DNA of 64,000 nucleotides from an uncultured Acetatifactor sp. (GTDB lineage Bacteria; Bacillota; Clostridia; Lachnospirales; Lachnospiraceae), in the NCBI GenBank assembly GCA_910578185.1, contig CAJTPN010000005.1:3632-67631 (forward strand), in the 5' to 3' direction. The translations under genes were made by a program, and so were the position numbers. The notes beneath the pieces were generated by a model. That model was not told the origin of the DNA, searched no databases, and was given only the letters and a program-made list of their open reading frames with translations. The stretch's first letter is position 1. Every line of letters begins with the position of its first letter. Of the stretch, positions 62,758 to 64,000 are shown piece by piece.

Positions 62758-63878
62758 CCTGCGCCTCCTTTGCCAAGACAATCCCTGAAAGTTCTCAGGT
62801 ATTCCTTCACCACCCATTCCGTCTCATATTCCGGGAAAACATATTTATTCCCCTGAAGCGTCAACGCATATCGGATCCTGTCACACCATTCCTCAGGATT
62901 ATAAGGCTTGTCCACATAAACTGCCTTTCCCCGGGTCACTTCCTCCAGACAGCTCTCACGAGTCATAACCACATTTTTTCCCCTGCGCATCGCTTCCACC
63001 GGAGGCATCCCAAATCCCTCGAAAACGCTGGGGAAAAGGAATAGCTTACAGTTTTCATACAGGCAGTCCCGTTCTCTGTCGCTGACATATCCTGTATCTA
63101 TCACCCGGTCTTGGACCCCAAGTTCTTTCGCCACTGCCACAAATTTATCCCTCTCTCCTCCCACACCGCTTAAGACAAGGGGCATATTAAAATCGTACTC
63201 TCTTAAAGCAGCCATAGCCTTCAGCAGAGTGGACAGATTTTTATGGGGCAGCATGGAACTGACACAATATAAATAGCAATCTTTTTTTATATGATACTTT
63301 TCTTCCAACTCATTAAAGGGCAATTCCGAATCCGAAGTTACCACCGGATTATAAATCACCAGACTCTTTTTCTCCACCGACGGAAAATGCAGAATCAAAT
63401 CTCTGCGGCAATACTCAGAGATAGCAATCACCCGCCGGGAAGTCATACAGGCATGCCGCCACATAAACTTCTGAAACATTCGCCTGGCCCAGGAAAAATA
63501 TTGAGGATAGTGCAGCGCCTGTAAATCATGAATGACGCTCACATAAGGGATGGGGTAGCGCCTGCCCGTAAACGGCTTACTATACACCGGAATAAACATC
63601 AAATCAATCTTTCGCGCCCTTGCCGTCCTGTCTAAATGAAGATTTTCCCACAAAATTCTTTTCGCCTGACTGGCACAGAGTGTATTACACACAGCAAGCT
63701 CCATTTGAGGGTAATTTGCATATCCGGCAAAACTGTCCTCATTGTCCTGTGTCACAAAAAGAAGGTATTCATTTACGGAATCAAATTTCCCAAATCCGTC
63801 CATCAGGTTCCGAATATAACTTTCCGTCCCGCCGCAAATCCCAGGCCGGACCCAGAGCAGATCAATACCGATTCTCAT
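62754..63878 (-). CDS. Family 4 glycosyltransferase
   Basis: The 374-residue GT-B enzyme starts MRIGIDLLWVRPGICGGTES. It has PYVSVIHDLQALHYPQ, ISEYCRRDLILHFP, CVSSMLPHKNLSTLLKA and the nucleotide-sugar motif LFPSVFEGFGMPPVEAM with the EFGFGxP-type arrangement of GT4 mannosyl/rhamnosyltransferases. The ATG at 63878 has AGGAG at 5 nt. It may overlap the end of a repeat-containing upstream frame by 17 nt. Confidence 0.9.
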   Translation of the reverse strand: MRIGIDLLWVRPGICGGTESYIRNLMDGFGKFDSVNEYLLFVTQDNEDSFAGYANYPQMELAVCNTLCASQAKRILWENLHLDRTARARKIDLMFIPVYSKPFTGRRYPIPYVSVIHDLQALHYPQYFSWARRMFQKFMWRHACMTSRRVIAISEYCRRDLILHFPSVEKKSLVIYNPVVTSDSELPFNELEEKYHIKKDCYLYCVSSMLPHKNLSTLLKAMAALREYDFNMPLVLSGVGGERDKFVAVAKELGVQDRVIDTGYVSDRERDCLYENCKLFLFPSVFEGFGMPPVEAMRRGKNVVMTRESCLEEVTRGKAVYVDKPYNPEEWCDRIRYALTLQGNKYVFPEYETEWVVKEYLRTFRDCLGKGGAG

Positions 63879-64000
63879 GCCGACTCCTATTCCAGTTCCC
63901 AACTTCGGAACTTTCCCAGATATGAGAACTTTCCCAGATGTGGGAACTTTCCCAGATATGAGAACTTTCCCAGATGTGGGAACTTTCCCAGATATGAGAA
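63862..64000 (-). CDS. Possible C-terminus of an upstream protein with SHIWES hexapeptide repeats (partial)
   Basis: On the minus strand one frame stays open from the right edge to a TGA at 63862-63864. It reads five SHIWES units, then SEVGNWNRSRHENRY. The 18-bp DNA units alternate between two forms that differ at two positions, and both changes (TCT/TCC and CAT/CAC) are silent in this frame, which supports coding. The frame would overlap the GT4 start by 17 nt. The rest of the gene lies outside the window. It could instead be a non-coding repeat. Confidence 0.4.
   Translation of the reverse strand, partial: SHIWESSHIWESSHIWESSHIWESSHIWESSEVGNWNRSRHENRY
63908..64000. repeat. Tandem 18-bp repeats reaching the window edge
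   Basis: Five full units plus three bases alternate GAACTTTCCCAGATATGA and GAACTTTCCCAGATGTGG (starts at 63908, 63926, 63944, 63962, 63980), so the higher-order period is 36. The array continues past the right edge. Confidence 0.95.

Noticed and set aside
61711..62817. Longer start of the GT4-like gene at 62817
   Set aside because: The 20 extra residues are read from the coding end of the previous gene; the ATG at 62757 has AAAGGAGG and matches the fold start.
63908..64000. Second CRISPR-like array
   Set aside because: 18-bp units without spacers; a simple tandem repeat.

Overview
The window looks like a chromosomal segment of a spore-forming, low-to-mid-GC Clostridia, most likely a Lachnospiraceae. 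The reasons are a SpoVT-type regulator, a CIRCE-controlled hrcA-grpE-dnaK-dnaJ operon, the Firmicute ireB-ruvX-DUF1292 gene order, a DUF6465 protein, and a degenerate Crh-like HPr protein. I see no rRNA or tRNA genes, no CRISPR array and no intact transposase or integrase. Nearly all genes in the first 28 kb lie on the minus strand.

Layout. 1-12.5 kb is housekeeping and is dominated by RNA and ribosome modification: U32 peptidase/tRNA hydroxylation protein (cut by the left edge), TrmR-like methyltransferase, a stub MltG-like protein, YlbF, RNase J, Fur, DUF1292, RuvX, IreB, MtaB, a Crh-like protein, ThiI with its cysteine desulfurase, RsmE and PrmA. At 12.5-12.9 kb there is an array of four 98-bp repeats, followed by an O-antigen-ligase-like membrane protein. 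The heat-shock operon fills 14.7-19.9 kb. 20-28 kb holds DUF6465, UppP, a patatin, an aminotransferase, glycerol kinase, a polysaccharide deacetylase and a GGDEF protein. 28-33.4 kb holds a PARG-like macrodomain protein, a ferredoxin-type aldo/keto reductase, nicotinate phosphoribosyltransferase and SpoVT.

33.7-64 kb is a cell-surface region. Four secreted proteins (33754-36048, 36317-38722, 40917-43139, 52919-55183) share one aromatic-rich module with the core RGKEIYDP...WYWLD...KDVY...KWVRYD...MIKG. It is attached in turn to a YD-repeat domain, to two GH43-like furanosidase domains, and to a GH73-like glucosaminidase. Between them sit an acyltransferase, a YfhO-type membrane protein, and a tight five-gene operon: Wzm-Wzt type ABC exporter, UDP-galactopyranose mutase, GlfT2-like galactofuranosyltransferase and a beta-helix protein. 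Four more glycosyltransferases lie at 59-64 kb. Read together, the region most likely makes, exports, anchors to and trims a galactofuranose-containing surface glycan.

An AT-rich five-gene island (55.5-58.7 kb: two TetR regulators, a small membrane protein, an alpha/beta hydrolase, a CPBP protease) splits the glycan region and looks acquired. The surface region is also rich in unusual repeats: 98-bp, 40-bp, 20-bp and 18-bp tandem arrays, and a pair of inverted 25-bp palindromic elements bracketing a promoter upstream of the acyltransferase, which is a candidate invertible switch.
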